Made by a program: the position numbers and the translations under genes. A stretch of DNA of 64,000 bases, from positions 62,001 to 126,000 of the IMG/VR virus record IMGVR_UViG_3300021406_000010; one strand, given 5' to 3'. Within the stretch, counting starts at the first letter, position 1. Each line of letters begins with the position of its first letter. Source of the stretch: a virus. This document shows, one piece after another, positions 25,662-33,378 of this stretch. The notes beneath the pieces are model-generated. The model was given only the letters and a program-made list of their open reading frames with translations, was not told the origin of the DNA and ran no database searches.

Positions 25662-26769
25662 GAGCGCCCGCTCCTCCCGGGAGCTGGCCGGCCGGGGCGG
25701 CGATCAGCCCTGGCTGGCGTCCTGCCCTGGCCAGCCGGGGAGTGGCCCGGCGCTCTTCCAGCAGCGTCCGCGCGACGCGGCGCCGGTCCCTCCCCGTCGG
25801 GTCCAGCTCCCGGGACAGCTGGTTGATGGACGGCAGCCTGGATTCGGGCAGCCCGGCCAGGCGCTGCCGGGCCCCCTCAATGACCTCCTCCGCAAGGGCG
25901 GGAGCAGTCATGGACGGCACGGCGTGCAGGGTCGCGGAGCCGCGCACGACCTGGGGGTGCACAGGCGGCGCGCTCTCTTCCTGCACAGGGGGTGCGCCGT
26001 CCCCGTGCACAGGGAGTGCGCTCTCCTTGGCGCGGGGGGTGCGAACGGGGGGTGCGGCCTCCTCCTGCGCGGGGTGCACAGGGGGTGCGCCATCGGGCAG
26101 CGCGGGGGGTGCGGCGCTCGCCTGCACAGGGGGTGCGGGGATCTCGCGCACGGGAGGCGCGCTGTGCACCGTGCGCAGGGCGCGCGCACGGCCGGCGCGG
26201 CGCTCGTCGACCCAGGCGATCGCGCGGGCGGGGCTGCTCTCCCCGACCCAGGCGGCATGGGAGGTAGCGCGCAGCGAGAGCAGCGGGTGCCACATCCAGC
26301 GCGCCGGGCCAAGCCGCACGGCGTGCTCCTCGACCAGGCCGAGCTCCATCAGGCGGTCGCGGCTGACACGCCGGGAGTGGATGCCCCATAGCCAGGGGGA
26401 TAGGGCGCTCATCATGAGCATCCCGACCGCCATCACGGTCGGGCGCCAGTGCACGGCGGCGAAGTGGCTGTAGTTCATTGCGCCTATGACCAGGCCGAAC
26501 GCGTAGCTGGCCAGCCGCAGCCGCATCGAGGAGTCGTTCTTCATCTGCGCCGCGTGGGCGTGAAAGGCCAGGTAGACGGCGATGGACTCCAGGGCCAGGG
26601 CGACGAGGACCTGGCCCCCGACCGGCCAGGGCACGTGCTGGCGCAGGTAGGCGAGCTGCCCGATGAACGCCGTGGCGTTCACCAGCACGACGGGAACGGC
26701 GGCGGTGACGGCCAGCGCGCGGCTGCCAGCGGGCGCGGCCGGGCGATCCGCCAGTCCGGTAGGTGTCAC
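25654..26769 (-). CDS. DUF2637-like membrane protein with repeat tail
   Basis: 371 residues from GTG 26769 after CCGAGGAGGCTCCCC. Three or four membrane spans occupy the first 150 residues (LAVTAAVPVVLVNATAFIG, VLVALALESIAVYLAF, LASYAFGLVIGAMNYSHF, VMAVGMLMMSALSPWLWG), then SRDRLMELGLVEEHAVRLG. This layout matches DUF2637 proteins found beside TraB-like translocases in Streptomyces conjugative elements. The C-terminal third is a repeat of APPV and APPVH units coded by the iterated DNA element. Confidence 0.6.
   Translation of the reverse strand: MTPTGLADRPAAPAGSRALAVTAAVPVVLVNATAFIGQLAYLRQHVPWPVGGQVLVALALESIAVYLAFHAHAAQMKNDSSMRLRLASYAFGLVIGAMNYSHFAAVHWRPTVMAVGMLMMSALSPWLWGIHSRRVSRDRLMELGLVEEHAVRLGPARWMWHPLLSLRATSHAAWVGESSPARAIAWVDERRAGRARALRTVHSAPPVREIPAPPVQASAAPPALPDGAPPVHPAQEEAAPPVRTPRAKESALPVHGDGAPPVQEESAPPVHPQVVRGSATLHAVPSMTAPALAEEVIEGARQRLAGLPESRLPSINQLSRELDPTGRDRRRVARTLLEERRATPRLARAGRQPGLIAAPAGQLPGGAGARG
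25956..26175. repeat. Iterated TGCACAGGGGGTGCG array (inverted relative to 25.1 kb)
   Basis: About eight copies of TGCACAGGGGGTGCG and variants on the plus strand, read on the minus strand as APPVH. Orientation is opposite to the array at 25092-25243 and the reading frame differs, which argues for a DNA-level function or DNA-level spread. Confidence 0.65.
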
Positions 26770-26803
26770 GGGGAGCCTCCTCGGGGGAGCGGTAAGTTGC
26801 CCT

Positions 26804-26826
26804 ACAATACCAAGAAAGCCTGTATT
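26804..26826 (-). promoter_or_regulatory. Dyad operator over promoter (site 6)
   Basis: AATACCAAGAAAGCCTGTATT at 26806-26826 with a minus-strand TATTGT (26809-26804) as -10, driving the DUF2637-like gene. The -35 (TGTACC) is weak. Confidence 0.6.
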
Positions 26827-26861
26827 CGGTACACTGGCCCTGGGGGGCCGTGGGTGACGGC

Positions 26862-26974
26862 AGGGTCACACGTCACACTTTTCGCCCCCTGGCCTGCGGA
26901 AACGTGAAGTGTGACCCTCGCGGGGTGTGATCCTGGCATGGCAAGGATCATTGCCCGCGAGGGTCACACTTCAC
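26862..26974. promoter_or_regulatory. Perfect 21-bp inverted repeat with extra half sites upstream of translocase
   Basis: Arms at 26904-26924 (GTGAAGTGTGACCC...) and 26954-26974 (...GGGTCACACTTCAC) are exact reverse complements around a 29-base centre that itself contains GATCCT and AGGATC. Another GGGTCACAC half site lies near 26867. Candidate operator of a repressor or a cis-acting transfer locus. Confidence 0.7.
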
Positions 26975-26995
26975 GGCCCGCAACTCACACTCCGC

Positions 26996-27015
26996 TGGCA
27001 AGGAAAGCTAACATT
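26996..27015 (+). promoter_or_regulatory. Dyad operator over leaderless promoter (site 7)
   Basis: TGGCAAGGAAAGCTAACATT resembles the shared element. Plus-strand TAACAT (27009-27014) would be the -10, eight bases before a GTG at 27023 and 11 before the ATG at 27026. Confidence 0.5.
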
Positions 27016-27025
27016 GGAACTCGTG

Positions 27026-29086
27026 ATGGATCACATGGATCACAGTGCGCGCGTGCGGGTCGTCACCTCCCGCGCGGACCCGGGCGCGGGACAGCCCGTC
27101 GCGGCAATGACGCCGCCCGGCGCCGCGCCGCCGCACAGGGCGAGGGCATGGGCGCACGCGGCCGAGACCGCCTTCGCCGCCGCGCTGGCCGTCACCGCCG
27201 CCACGGTCATCGCGCCGCGCGCCGGGGCCCCCGGCTGGGCGGTCCCGCTGGTCTCCGAGCTGACCGGTCTCGTCATCGCGGTCATCGCGCGCAGCCAGCG
27301 GCGCAGCGCGCTGGCAGGCTGCTGCGCCGCGATGGGAACGTTCCTCGCCACGTGGGGAGGTCTGGCCGGAGCCGACCCGTGGCGGTCCCCGCTGCTGATC
27401 GCCTGGCTGGCCGGGATGGCGGTCCTGGTGCCCGCCGTCGCCAGCGTCGCCCGCCGCCGGGACCGCGACCCGGAGCCGGCCATCACGCCGCCCACCCCGG
27501 AGGACGAGCACGACGCCGAGATGCGCAAGTTCGAAGCCATGCTCGCCGACCACGGGTGCGAGGTCCGGGTGCTCACCCTGTCCGAGGGACGGGCAGGGCG
27601 GGTGCTGCAGCTGGAGCTGCCCCTGTCGGGGAAGGTGACCCTGGGCCACCTGGAGTCGATCGCCGTCAACATCGGCGTCAGCCTGCGGCTGCGCCACGGG
27701 GCGGTCGAGTTCGCGGCGGGCGCCCACTCCGGCCTGGTGACCATGAGGCTCCGGGAGCGCAACGTCCTCGCCGAGGTCCCCGTGCTGACGCCCGAGCTGC
27801 GGGCCAGGACGGTGAACAGGCCCTTCGCCGTCGGCATCAGGGAGGACGGCCCGCCGCACTGCATCACGGTGCGGGAGCTGAACTGGCTCGTCGTCGGGAC
27901 CCTGGGGGCAGGCAAGTCGACGTTCCTCAACACGGTCATCCTCCAGCTGGCGTCCTGCCCGGACGCGGTCCTGTGGGGCATCGACCTGAAGGGCGGCCGG
28001 ACGATGAGGGCCTGGCTGCAGGCGTGGGCCGAGGGGAAGGCCCCCTTCCCGGCGCTCGACTGGATCGCCACCACCCGGGCGGAGGCGAACCTCATGACCA
28101 TCGCCTTCGAAGCAGTCTGCAACGCCCGGATGAACAGCGGCCGTGGCGGCAGCAAGATAGCCCCGAACCGCAACATGCCGCAGGTCGTGCTGTTCAACGA
28201 GGAGGCATCCTACCTGTACTCGACCGACCGGGGGACCCGCAAGGAGCTGATCATGGAGCTGGGCGAGGAGGAGGGCGCGAAGGCCACGTCGAACACGGAA
28301 TTCATCGCGCGGGCCAAGCGCACCAACCCGGGAACCCGGTCGGAGGCGGCGACCTACTTCTGGGCCACCCAGCGGGGGACCGCGTCGATGGGCGGCAGCG
28401 CCGACCTCAAGGCCCTCACCCGGGGCCGGGTCGCCCTCGGCGTGACCACTGAGGGCGAGCTGCAGCACGTCATCCCGGGAGTGCGGGCCGGCCGCAAGAC
28501 GCTGGTGGCGCTGGGCGCCCCCGGGGTGGGGATGACCGCCGTCGGCACCGACAGCAGCGGCCTGGTGAAGTTCTTCCCCACCGACCACGTCGCTGGACAG
28601 TGCAGCGAGAACGGCAACGACGGCTGCGTCCCCGCCTGTCCCATCTACGCGGCCAGCATCGAGGTCGGCCCGGTCCGCCCCCCGCTGGACGAGGTTACGG
28701 CCGCCGGGGTGGAGGAAGCGCTGGCCGCCGCCGGGCACCCGGGCGCGTACGCCCGCCGCTGGGACCGGGCCGCCGCGATCCTCGGCCCGATGGCCGCCGG
28801 CCGGAGCGAGTCGCCCGGGAGCGCGGACAGGGCGCGCGAGGTGGCCAGCCGGGCCCCGGAGCGGGTGCACCCGGCCAGGATCCGGGCCCGGAACATCCTC
28901 GCCTCCCGGGGGGTGGAAGGCGGGACCACCAAGTACCTGATGGACCGGATCAGGGACGAGGGCATCCCGCTGGTAGAGCGCGAGACCTTCCAGCGGTGGC
29001 TCGCCGCCGATGACGAGGCGGGCATCATCCACCACGCGAGGTTCAACCGGTGGGTGACCGGCCCGGCACCGGAGAAGAAGGACTAG
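27026..29086 (+). CDS. FtsK/SpoIIIE/TraB-like DNA translocase
   Basis: 686 residues. N-terminal membrane segments (ALAVTAATVIAPRAG, VSELTGLVIAVIA, LLIAWLAGMAVLVPAV), Walker A VVGTLGAGKSTFLN (about residue 290-300), Walker B QVVLFNEEASYL (about 387), then TYFWATQRG sensor-like motif. The C-terminal 60 residues look like a winged helix (TTKYLMDRIRDEG, ERETFQRWLAAD). In Streptomyces plasmids TraB moves double-stranded DNA between hyphae. I start at ATG 27026 just after the promoter; an earlier ATG at 26927 would overlap the inverted repeat. It runs opposite to the upstream module genes. Confidence 0.75.
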   Translation: MDHMDHSARVRVVTSRADPGAGQPVAAMTPPGAAPPHRARAWAHAAETAFAAALAVTAATVIAPRAGAPGWAVPLVSELTGLVIAVIARSQRRSALAGCCAAMGTFLATWGGLAGADPWRSPLLIAWLAGMAVLVPAVASVARRRDRDPEPAITPPTPEDEHDAEMRKFEAMLADHGCEVRVLTLSEGRAGRVLQLELPLSGKVTLGHLESIAVNIGVSLRLRHGAVEFAAGAHSGLVTMRLRERNVLAEVPVLTPELRARTVNRPFAVGIREDGPPHCITVRELNWLVVGTLGAGKSTFLNTVILQLASCPDAVLWGIDLKGGRTMRAWLQAWAEGKAPFPALDWIATTRAEANLMTIAFEAVCNARMNSGRGGSKIAPNRNMPQVVLFNEEASYLYSTDRGTRKELIMELGEEEGAKATSNTEFIARAKRTNPGTRSEAATYFWATQRGTASMGGSADLKALTRGRVALGVTTEGELQHVIPGVRAGRKTLVALGAPGVGMTAVGTDSSGLVKFFPTDHVAGQCSENGNDGCVPACPIYAASIEVGPVRPPLDEVTAAGVEEALAAAGHPGAYARRWDRAAAILGPMAAGRSESPGSADRAREVASRAPERVHPARIRARNILASRGVEGGTTKYLMDRIRDEGIPLVERETFQRWLAADDEAGIIHHARFNRWVTGPAPEKKD

Positions 29087-29754
29087 GACGGCGGCGGGAC
29101 CGCCGCCGCGACGGCCCGGTCAACGTCATCCTCGAGGGGGCCGCGCTCTTCCTCCCCCGCCACCAGCTGGCCGGTCAGGTCATGGATGGCGGAAAGCCGC
29201 CGCAGGGTGTCGGCGTGCCGGCCCGCGATGGCCTCCAGGCGGCGCCCGGCGACCTCGCTGACCGCCGTGGCGCGGGCGGTCGCCTCGTCGGTCACCCTCT
29301 TCGCCTCCTCGCGGGCGCCGGCGAGCACCACGTCCGCCTGCTGCCGCGCCCCGGCCGTAAGGGAGTCCGCCTCCCGGGCGGCCTCCGTGACCGACTGGCG
29401 GCCCCGGGCGGTGGCGTCCGCGAGGATCTTCTCCGCGTCGGCGAGCGCGGCTGCCCGGTTGCCCTCGATCTCGGCCGCCGCTGTCCGCAGCACGTCCTCG
29501 ATCAGCTGCTGGCCCTGAGGGCTCTCCGCTCCCCGCAGGAGGGCTCCCCCCGCCTCCCTGACGGCCCTGGCGGCCCGCTCCTCGGCGGCCCGGACCCTTT
29601 CCAGCAGTGCCAGGATGACGCGGTCCACCTGGCCGGGATGATAGCCGTCGGGAACCCGGTCGAAGCGGCGCGGGTCGGGGGCGAGCGCGCCCGGCGGGGG
29701 AGCCGCCGGCTGGGGGCCTGTCCGGCCTTGCCTGGGAGCGGGGGGAGTGGCCAA
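29083..29754 (-). CDS. DivIVA-like coiled-coil protein
   Basis: 223 residues from TTG 29754 after CAGGAGGACCCG. After a Pro-rich N-terminus, FDRVPDGYHPGQVDRVILALLERV resembles the DivIVA N-terminal GYxxxxVD motif, followed by about 120 residues of Ala/Glu-rich coiled coil. DivIVA marks hyphal tips in actinomycetes. Its stop overlaps the translocase stop convergently within CTAG. A role in placing the translocase is speculative. Confidence 0.5.
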   Translation of the reverse strand: MATPPAPRQGRTGPQPAAPPPGALAPDPRRFDRVPDGYHPGQVDRVILALLERVRAAEERAARAVREAGGALLRGAESPQGQQLIEDVLRTAAAEIEGNRAAALADAEKILADATARGRQSVTEAAREADSLTAGARQQADVVLAGAREEAKRVTDEATARATAVSEVAGRRLEAIAGRHADTLRRLSAIHDLTGQLVAGEEERGPLEDDVDRAVAAAVPPPS

Positions 29755-29956
29755 CGGGTCCTCCTGATAACGGCCCGCTGTACGTCCCGGGCTCTATCGC
29801 CGGGACCGTCACCAGCGGCCCCGGGACGACGGGGCCGCGAGGGGCGGGGGTGCTGCACTGCACCCTACCGGGGAACACCAGGATCCGCTGGGCTTGCGTG
29901 AAGCAGGCAAGGACGGGACTGGCGGCGAGGGCCGCCGACGCCAGCTGGACGGCCAT
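29180..29956 (-). CDS. Doubtful ORF with plausible N-terminus
   Basis: An ATG at 29956 overlaps the upstream TGA (TGATG) and the first 67 residues have good codon bias (MAVQLASAALAASPVLACF), but the frame then runs for 570 bases out of phase through the coiled-coil gene, where its composition looks like a shadow. A short real gene whose stop was lost, or a frame change into the coiled-coil gene, are possible. Confidence 0.25.
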   Translation of the reverse strand: MAVQLASAALAASPVLACFTQAQRILVFPGRVQCSTPAPRGPVVPGPLVTVPAIEPGTYSGPLSGGPVGHSPRSQARPDRPPAGGSPAGRARPRPAPLRPGSRRLSSRPGGPRHPGTAGKGPGRRGAGRQGRQGGGGSPPAGSGEPSGPAADRGRAADSGGRDRGQPGSRARRRGEDPRGRHRPGPPVGHGGRPGGGLPYGRGAAAGGRGARRRPRGGEEGDRRGDRPRHGGQRGRRAPPGGHRGPARRHPAAAFRHP

Positions 29957-30213
29957 CAGGACGTCATCAGGCTCCCCGTCGCGACCTGCGCGGCGGTCAG
30001 CGTGTACGTCAGGTCGGCGAGGCCGTAGTCAGTGCTGCCTGACGGGACGTTCGCCAGTCCCCGGGCCACCTGGCACTGAGCGTGGCTCCCGAGCAGGTCG
30101 AACCCGGCCATGGTGACGGTGAGGGGGCCGATCACGACGGTGGAGCCGTTGGCGGTCAGGGTGGAGGAGGACGCGTTGCCGGCGTAGCTGAGGTTAGTCG
30201 GGGACTCGGCCAT
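29956..30213 (-). CDS. Small Ser/Thr-rich protein, possibly virion-associated
   Basis: 85 residues, ATG after ACGGAAGGAGCCTGA. The composition (SSSTLTANGSTVVIGPLTVT, DLTYTLTAAQVATGS) is beta-rich and low in charge, like small phage surface proteins. No family recognised. Confidence 0.5.
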   Translation of the reverse strand: MAESPTNLSYAGNASSSTLTANGSTVVIGPLTVTMAGFDLLGSHAQCQVARGLANVPSGSTDYGLADLTYTLTAAQVATGSLMTS

Positions 30214-30227
30214 TCAGGCTCCTTCCG

Positions 30228-30488
30228 TCACGCCTTCCGGGGCAGGCCGTAGCGCTCCCTCACCGCCTGGTACTCCGGGGTGCCGATATACCAGGCGACC
30301 ACCTCACTGGCCACGTCTCCCTCGTCGCGCCCGGTCAGGAGGATGTAGGCCTGCTTCAGCCCGTCGTACCTGCCCACAGCCTGAGCGCTCCTGTCGGGGT
30401 CGGATCCGTATGGCTCGGCGTCCATAGCCGCGTAGGCGGCCTTCAGCTCCCGCATCAGTGCCACGGCTGCGCTCTTCCTCGTCCTCAT
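30228..30488 (-). CDS. Small helical protein, leaderless transcript
   Basis: 86 residues with a basic N-terminus (MRTRKSAAVALMRELKAAY) and acidic middle. The ATG lies six bases after a -10 within an operator, so its mRNA should be leaderless. Function unknown. Confidence 0.6.
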   Translation of the reverse strand: MRTRKSAAVALMRELKAAYAAMDAEPYGSDPDRSAQAVGRYDGLKQAYILLTGRDEGDVASEVVAWYIGTPEYQAVRERYGLPRKA

Positions 30489-30494
30489 GGCAGC

Positions 30495-30517
30495 ACGATA
30501 TCAAGAAAGCCTGTATT
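30495..30517 (-). promoter_or_regulatory. Dyad operator over leaderless promoter (site 8)
   Basis: ATATCAAGAAAGCCTGTATT at 30498-30517; minus-strand -10 TATCGT (30500-30495); start codon at 30488. Confidence 0.65.
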
Positions 30518-30529
30518 GAGATAGCCTGG

Positions 30530-31354
30530 TCAAGAGACGGGGTCCGCGATCGGGACCGCGACCACGTCGTGCGAGCCGCAGGTGCGGCACTGGAAGACCG
30601 CTCCGCTGCCGTGGTTCCCCTGCCGGAGCTGCAGGTTCGACAGGCTGTTGTCGTGCTTCTTCCTGTTGTCCTTGTGGTGAACCGTTTCGTAGTCAGTAAG
30701 CGGGCGGCCAAGGGCCTTGGCCATCACCAGGCGGTGCTGCATCACGTAGCCGTTGACGCCCGGCGGGCACAGCAGGGCTTCCTCCGGCGAGGGCATGACC
30801 ATGGTGTATCCCTCGACGATCCTGATCCCTCCCTTCCAGTTGTGGTGGTCCTCCCTGGCCCTGTACCGGTTTGACCTGGTGTCCACCCCGGCTCGCCGCA
30901 GGGTCCCCCTGATCGTGATCGGGTTACCGCCGTGCTTCCTGGCTAGTTCGGCTAGGGAGGTCCCGGCCTTGAACTCCTCTGCCAAGACAGCAGTCTGCTC
31001 CTCGGTAAAGCGGTGGTGCTTGCCTCCCAGGCGGGGCGTGATCCCGGCCTCGCGCAGCACCAGGGAGACGGTGGTGTCCCTGGCGTGGACCAGGGCGGCG
31101 GTGTTCTTGACGCTAGTGCCCTCGTGCCAGAGCCGGATGATCTCGGCCCGGTTCTCCGGGGTGTCGTGCCAGTTGTACTCGGCACTGGGACGGCCCCGGC
31201 GTTCGATTCCCAGGCGCTTGAGGGCTGCGATGACCGGCACGGGAGAGGTCCCGTAAATGTCGGCGACCTGCTGAAGCGTCTTGCCGGCCTGATAGTGGCA
31301 GGCAATCTCGGCGTCCTGCTCGGGTGTGAAGAGTGGTTTTTTCCCTCTTGGCAT
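30530..31354 (-). CDS. HNH endonuclease with three helix-turn-helix units
   Basis: 274 residues. Three N-terminal HTH repeats (KTLQQVADIYGTSPVPVIAAL; HEGTSVKNTAALVHARDTTVS; GTSLAELARKHGGNPITI) precede an HNH core: MQHRLVMAKALGRPL, YETVHHKDNRKKHDNSLSNLQL. The C-terminus adds CRTCGSHDV. Freestanding HNH genes are mobile. A minus-strand CTGACA, 18 bases and TATAGT lie just before the ATG, giving its own leaderless promoter. It separates two virion-like small genes, as expected for an insertion. Confidence 0.8.
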   Translation of the reverse strand: MPRGKKPLFTPEQDAEIACHYQAGKTLQQVADIYGTSPVPVIAALKRLGIERRGRPSAEYNWHDTPENRAEIIRLWHEGTSVKNTAALVHARDTTVSLVLREAGITPRLGGKHHRFTEEQTAVLAEEFKAGTSLAELARKHGGNPITIRGTLRRAGVDTRSNRYRAREDHHNWKGGIRIVEGYTMVMPSPEEALLCPPGVNGYVMQHRLVMAKALGRPLTDYETVHHKDNRKKHDNSLSNLQLRQGNHGSGAVFQCRTCGSHDVVAVPIADPVS

Positions 31355-31485
31355 GCCTTAACTATATTAAGACGACACTATCGCTGTCAGGGAGAATCGC
31401 CTCGAACTTACAGCTTTAACTGCCCCTGACGGATCGCCCGAACTAGGACAATCACATCCGAAGCGTATGTAGTCGACTATACTCT

Positions 31486-31878
31486 TTAGGCTGCGAGCGT
31501 GAGCGACCCGCTGGCGATCGTGAAGGTGTCGCCGGAGTTCGTCGTTTTGGCCGCCGTCAGCGGCCCCCACCACAGCCGTACCGGGGTTCCCGAGGCATCC
31601 CACAGCTCGATCCCGTTGATGGTGGTGGCGGGCATGTTGGTGACCGTCACCGCGACGTTGGAGGCCTTGGAGCCAGCCGAGGCCGCCGCGAACGTGACGG
31701 TCGGGGCGCCCGTCCCGGCGGTGTAGCCGCCGGAGGTGGCCAGCTCGGTGCCGTTGGCGGTGTTGGTGCCGTTGGCGGTCATCAGGCGGCAGGTGAGCGG
31801 CGTCACCGGCGGGGTGAACGAGCCGCCGCAGCTGGCGTCCAGCAGCCTGTTGGAGAAGGTCTGGTCAAGGCTAGACAC
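31486..31878 (-). CDS. Virion structural / tail-fibre-like small protein
   Basis: 130 residues. SLDQTFSNRLLDASCGGSF, LTCRLMTANGTNTANGTELA, INGIELWDASGTPVRLWWG and SGDTFTIASGSLTLA form a beta-rich pattern common in actinophage minor structural proteins. The exact place in the virion is not known. It overlaps the preceding small gene by eight bases. Confidence 0.6.
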   Translation of the reverse strand: MSSLDQTFSNRLLDASCGGSFTPPVTPLTCRLMTANGTNTANGTELATSGGYTAGTGAPTVTFAAASAGSKASNVAVTVTNMPATTINGIELWDASGTPVRLWWGPLTAAKTTNSGDTFTIASGSLTLAA

Positions 31879-32068
31879 CGGACTGTGCTCCCGTCATCGC
31901 GTCGCAGGTCCCGTCGGGGCACCCGGCCGCCGCGCAGCAGGCGAAGTGGCGGCCGACCGTCACCAGCCCGTCGTCGCCGGGCACCACCACCTGGTGGTGC
32001 GGCTGGTCGTCCACCTGGTGGCAGCCGTCGCACTCGCGCAGCTCCCGGGGCGGCTCCGGGGCGGTCAT
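31871..32068 (-). CDS. Small zinc-binding protein
   Basis: 65 residues from ATG 32068 (ATGA overlap with the endolysin frame) after GGAAGGAGCGTGAGGG. ECDGCHQ, QPHHQ and HFACCAAAGCPDGTC supply Cys/His ligands. Function unknown. Confidence 0.6.
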   Translation of the reverse strand: MTAPEPPRELRECDGCHQVDDQPHHQVVVPGDDGLVTVGRHFACCAAAGCPDGTCDAMTGAQSGV

Positions 32069-33360
32069 AGGTCCCTCACGCTCCTTCCGGGGCCGGCGTG
32101 GCAATCACCGTGCGCACCGAGAAGAGAATGGCGCATGAGCATCAAGCTCCTGCGCCGCCGAAAGCGCAGATGGCTGTGTCCCTTCTGCGGTTCCCCGTTC
32201 TTTGTCATCACTGCGGGGCTAATACGCAAGAGAAACCATCTGCCTGGACTCACGAGCATCGACGGGCTGCTTACCTGCGCGGAATGCGGCCTCGGCGTCG
32301 GATACGAGGATTTGGTGCGGCTAGAGCGCACCGGGAGATTAGCGAGCCCAGGTAACCACGTGCACCAGCAGGCCGAGGCGGCGCAGCCCTGCTTGGAGTC
32401 CAGCCGCCGCAGCTCCACGACCGTGACCTGGCCCCACGGGACGAGGGGGACGACCGGGACGGAGACGCCCGTCCGCAGCGCGACGGTCACGGTCCGCACG
32501 GCCTTGCCGGAGCGGTAGAAGGTCACCTGCACCGCCGCCCCGTCATCCCCCGCCAGGGACAGCAGGCACCCACGGGGCGCCGCCAGGACCGGGACGGCTA
32601 CCGGGCCGCCGCCAGGCGGCAGCTGGACGAGGGCCTCCATCTCCGGCGCGGCGGGCAAAACCGGGGGAACAGGGACAGGAGGAGGCGCGGGGGCGGGGAC
32701 CGGGGCCTTCGGGGGCGCGGGAAGCGCGATGCCGGCCAGCTGGGCCGCCGACCCGTGGAACGCCGAGCAGTCGACCGGGCCGGAGATCCCGGCGATAGAC
32801 GCCGAGGGGGTGAACTGCAGCAGCGCCGGCGACCGGCCACCGTACGGCGCCCACCAGGAGGCCGGGACCCTGCCGTAGAGGGCTGCCGGGTCGCCCGAGC
32901 CGCTGACGTACTCGCTGGCCCACAGCCAGTCGGCAAACGTCAGGTCCATCCCCGCCGTGTACCAGTGCGGGGCGTAGGCGCCGATGCGGTGGCCCGGGTA
33001 GCAGTGCCGCAGCCGGGCGGCGGCGTCGACCGCCTGCTGCCGGGTGGGCGGCCCGTCGGGGGCGCGCTCGTAGTCGATGACGACCCCCCAGCCCGCCAGG
33101 TCGCCGGCCACGTCCGCGAAGTGCTGCGCCTGGTCCGCGCCCGCCCCGGAGGCATCCAGGAACAGGTAGGCGAGCGGGATGAACCCGTGGCGGGCGGCGG
33201 CGGCCATCGACGTCCGGGCGGCTGCCCACCTGGGGTTGACGTAGCCGGTGCCCTCGGTGACCTTCTCGGCCCCGCCGCCGCAGGTCGCGGCCACCCGCCC
33301 CCAGTCGGGGGCGCCCTGCCAGGAGGAGCAGTCGACAAGGTACGTAATGGATCCGGTCAC
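32065..33360 (-). CDS. GH25 endolysin (lysozyme), C-terminus uncertain
   Basis: 431 residues as an open frame. The N-terminal 210 residues are a GH25 muramidase: YLVDCSSWQGAPDWGRVA, then WGVVIDYERA with the catalytic DxE, and LLQFTPSASIAGISGPVDCSAF. A Pro-rich linker leads to a beta domain (VQVTFYRSGKAVRTVTVALR). Beyond about 32385 the composition changes (SRTKSSYPTPRPHSAQ, HSHLRFRRRRSL) and is antisense to a plus-strand zinc-ribbon ORF, so the true end is probably near there. It would cut host peptidoglycan at lysis; no holin was recognised. Confidence 0.75.
   Translation of the reverse strand: MTGSITYLVDCSSWQGAPDWGRVAATCGGGAEKVTEGTGYVNPRWAAARTSMAAAARHGFIPLAYLFLDASGAGADQAQHFADVAGDLAGWGVVIDYERAPDGPPTRQQAVDAAARLRHCYPGHRIGAYAPHWYTAGMDLTFADWLWASEYVSGSGDPAALYGRVPASWWAPYGGRSPALLQFTPSASIAGISGPVDCSAFHGSAAQLAGIALPAPPKAPVPAPAPPPVPVPPVLPAAPEMEALVQLPPGGGPVAVPVLAAPRGCLLSLAGDDGAAVQVTFYRSGKAVRTVTVALRTGVSVPVVPLVPWGQVTVVELRRLDSKQGCAASACWCTWLPGLANLPVRSSRTKSSYPTPRPHSAQVSSPSMLVSPGRWFLLRISPAVMTKNGEPQKGHSHLRFRRRRSLMLMRHSLLGAHGDCHAGPGRSVRDL
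32135..32518 (+). CDS. Zinc-ribbon protein antisense to endolysin 3' end
   Basis: Starts MSIKLLRRRKRRWLCPFCGS, with a second knuckle LLTCAECGLGVGYEDLVRLE, a convincing two-knuckle zinc ribbon with a basic N-terminus. Its first 75 codons are AT-richer than neighbours. After about 32360 it reads antisense through the endolysin and looks non-coding. Probably a horizontally acquired or truncated insert. Confidence 0.5.
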   Translation: MSIKLLRRRKRRWLCPFCGSPFFVITAGLIRKRNHLPGLTSIDGLLTCAECGLGVGYEDLVRLERTGRLASPGNHVHQQAEAAQPCLESSRRSSTTVTWPHGTRGTTGTETPVRSATVTVRTALPER

Positions 33361-33378
33361 GTACCTTCCGTGGAAAGA

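Noticed and set aside
25092-26175. CRISPR array
   Set aside because: The repeats are short, degenerate and without regular unique spacers, and lie inside open frames.
24368-26473. Long plus-strand ORF of about 700 codons
   Set aside because: The GC-rich repeat region is open in most frames. Its translation is dominated by Arg, Pro and Ala with no motif, and coupled starts support the minus-strand genes.
27008-29035. Minus-strand ORF of 675 codons
   Set aside because: It is a shadow of the translocase gene, whose Walker motifs lie on the plus strand.
29180-29750. Continuation of the MAVQLAS frame through the coiled-coil gene
   Set aside because: Over this stretch its composition (Arg, Gly, Pro) is that of an out-of-phase reading of the coiled-coil gene; only the first 67 codons are plausible.
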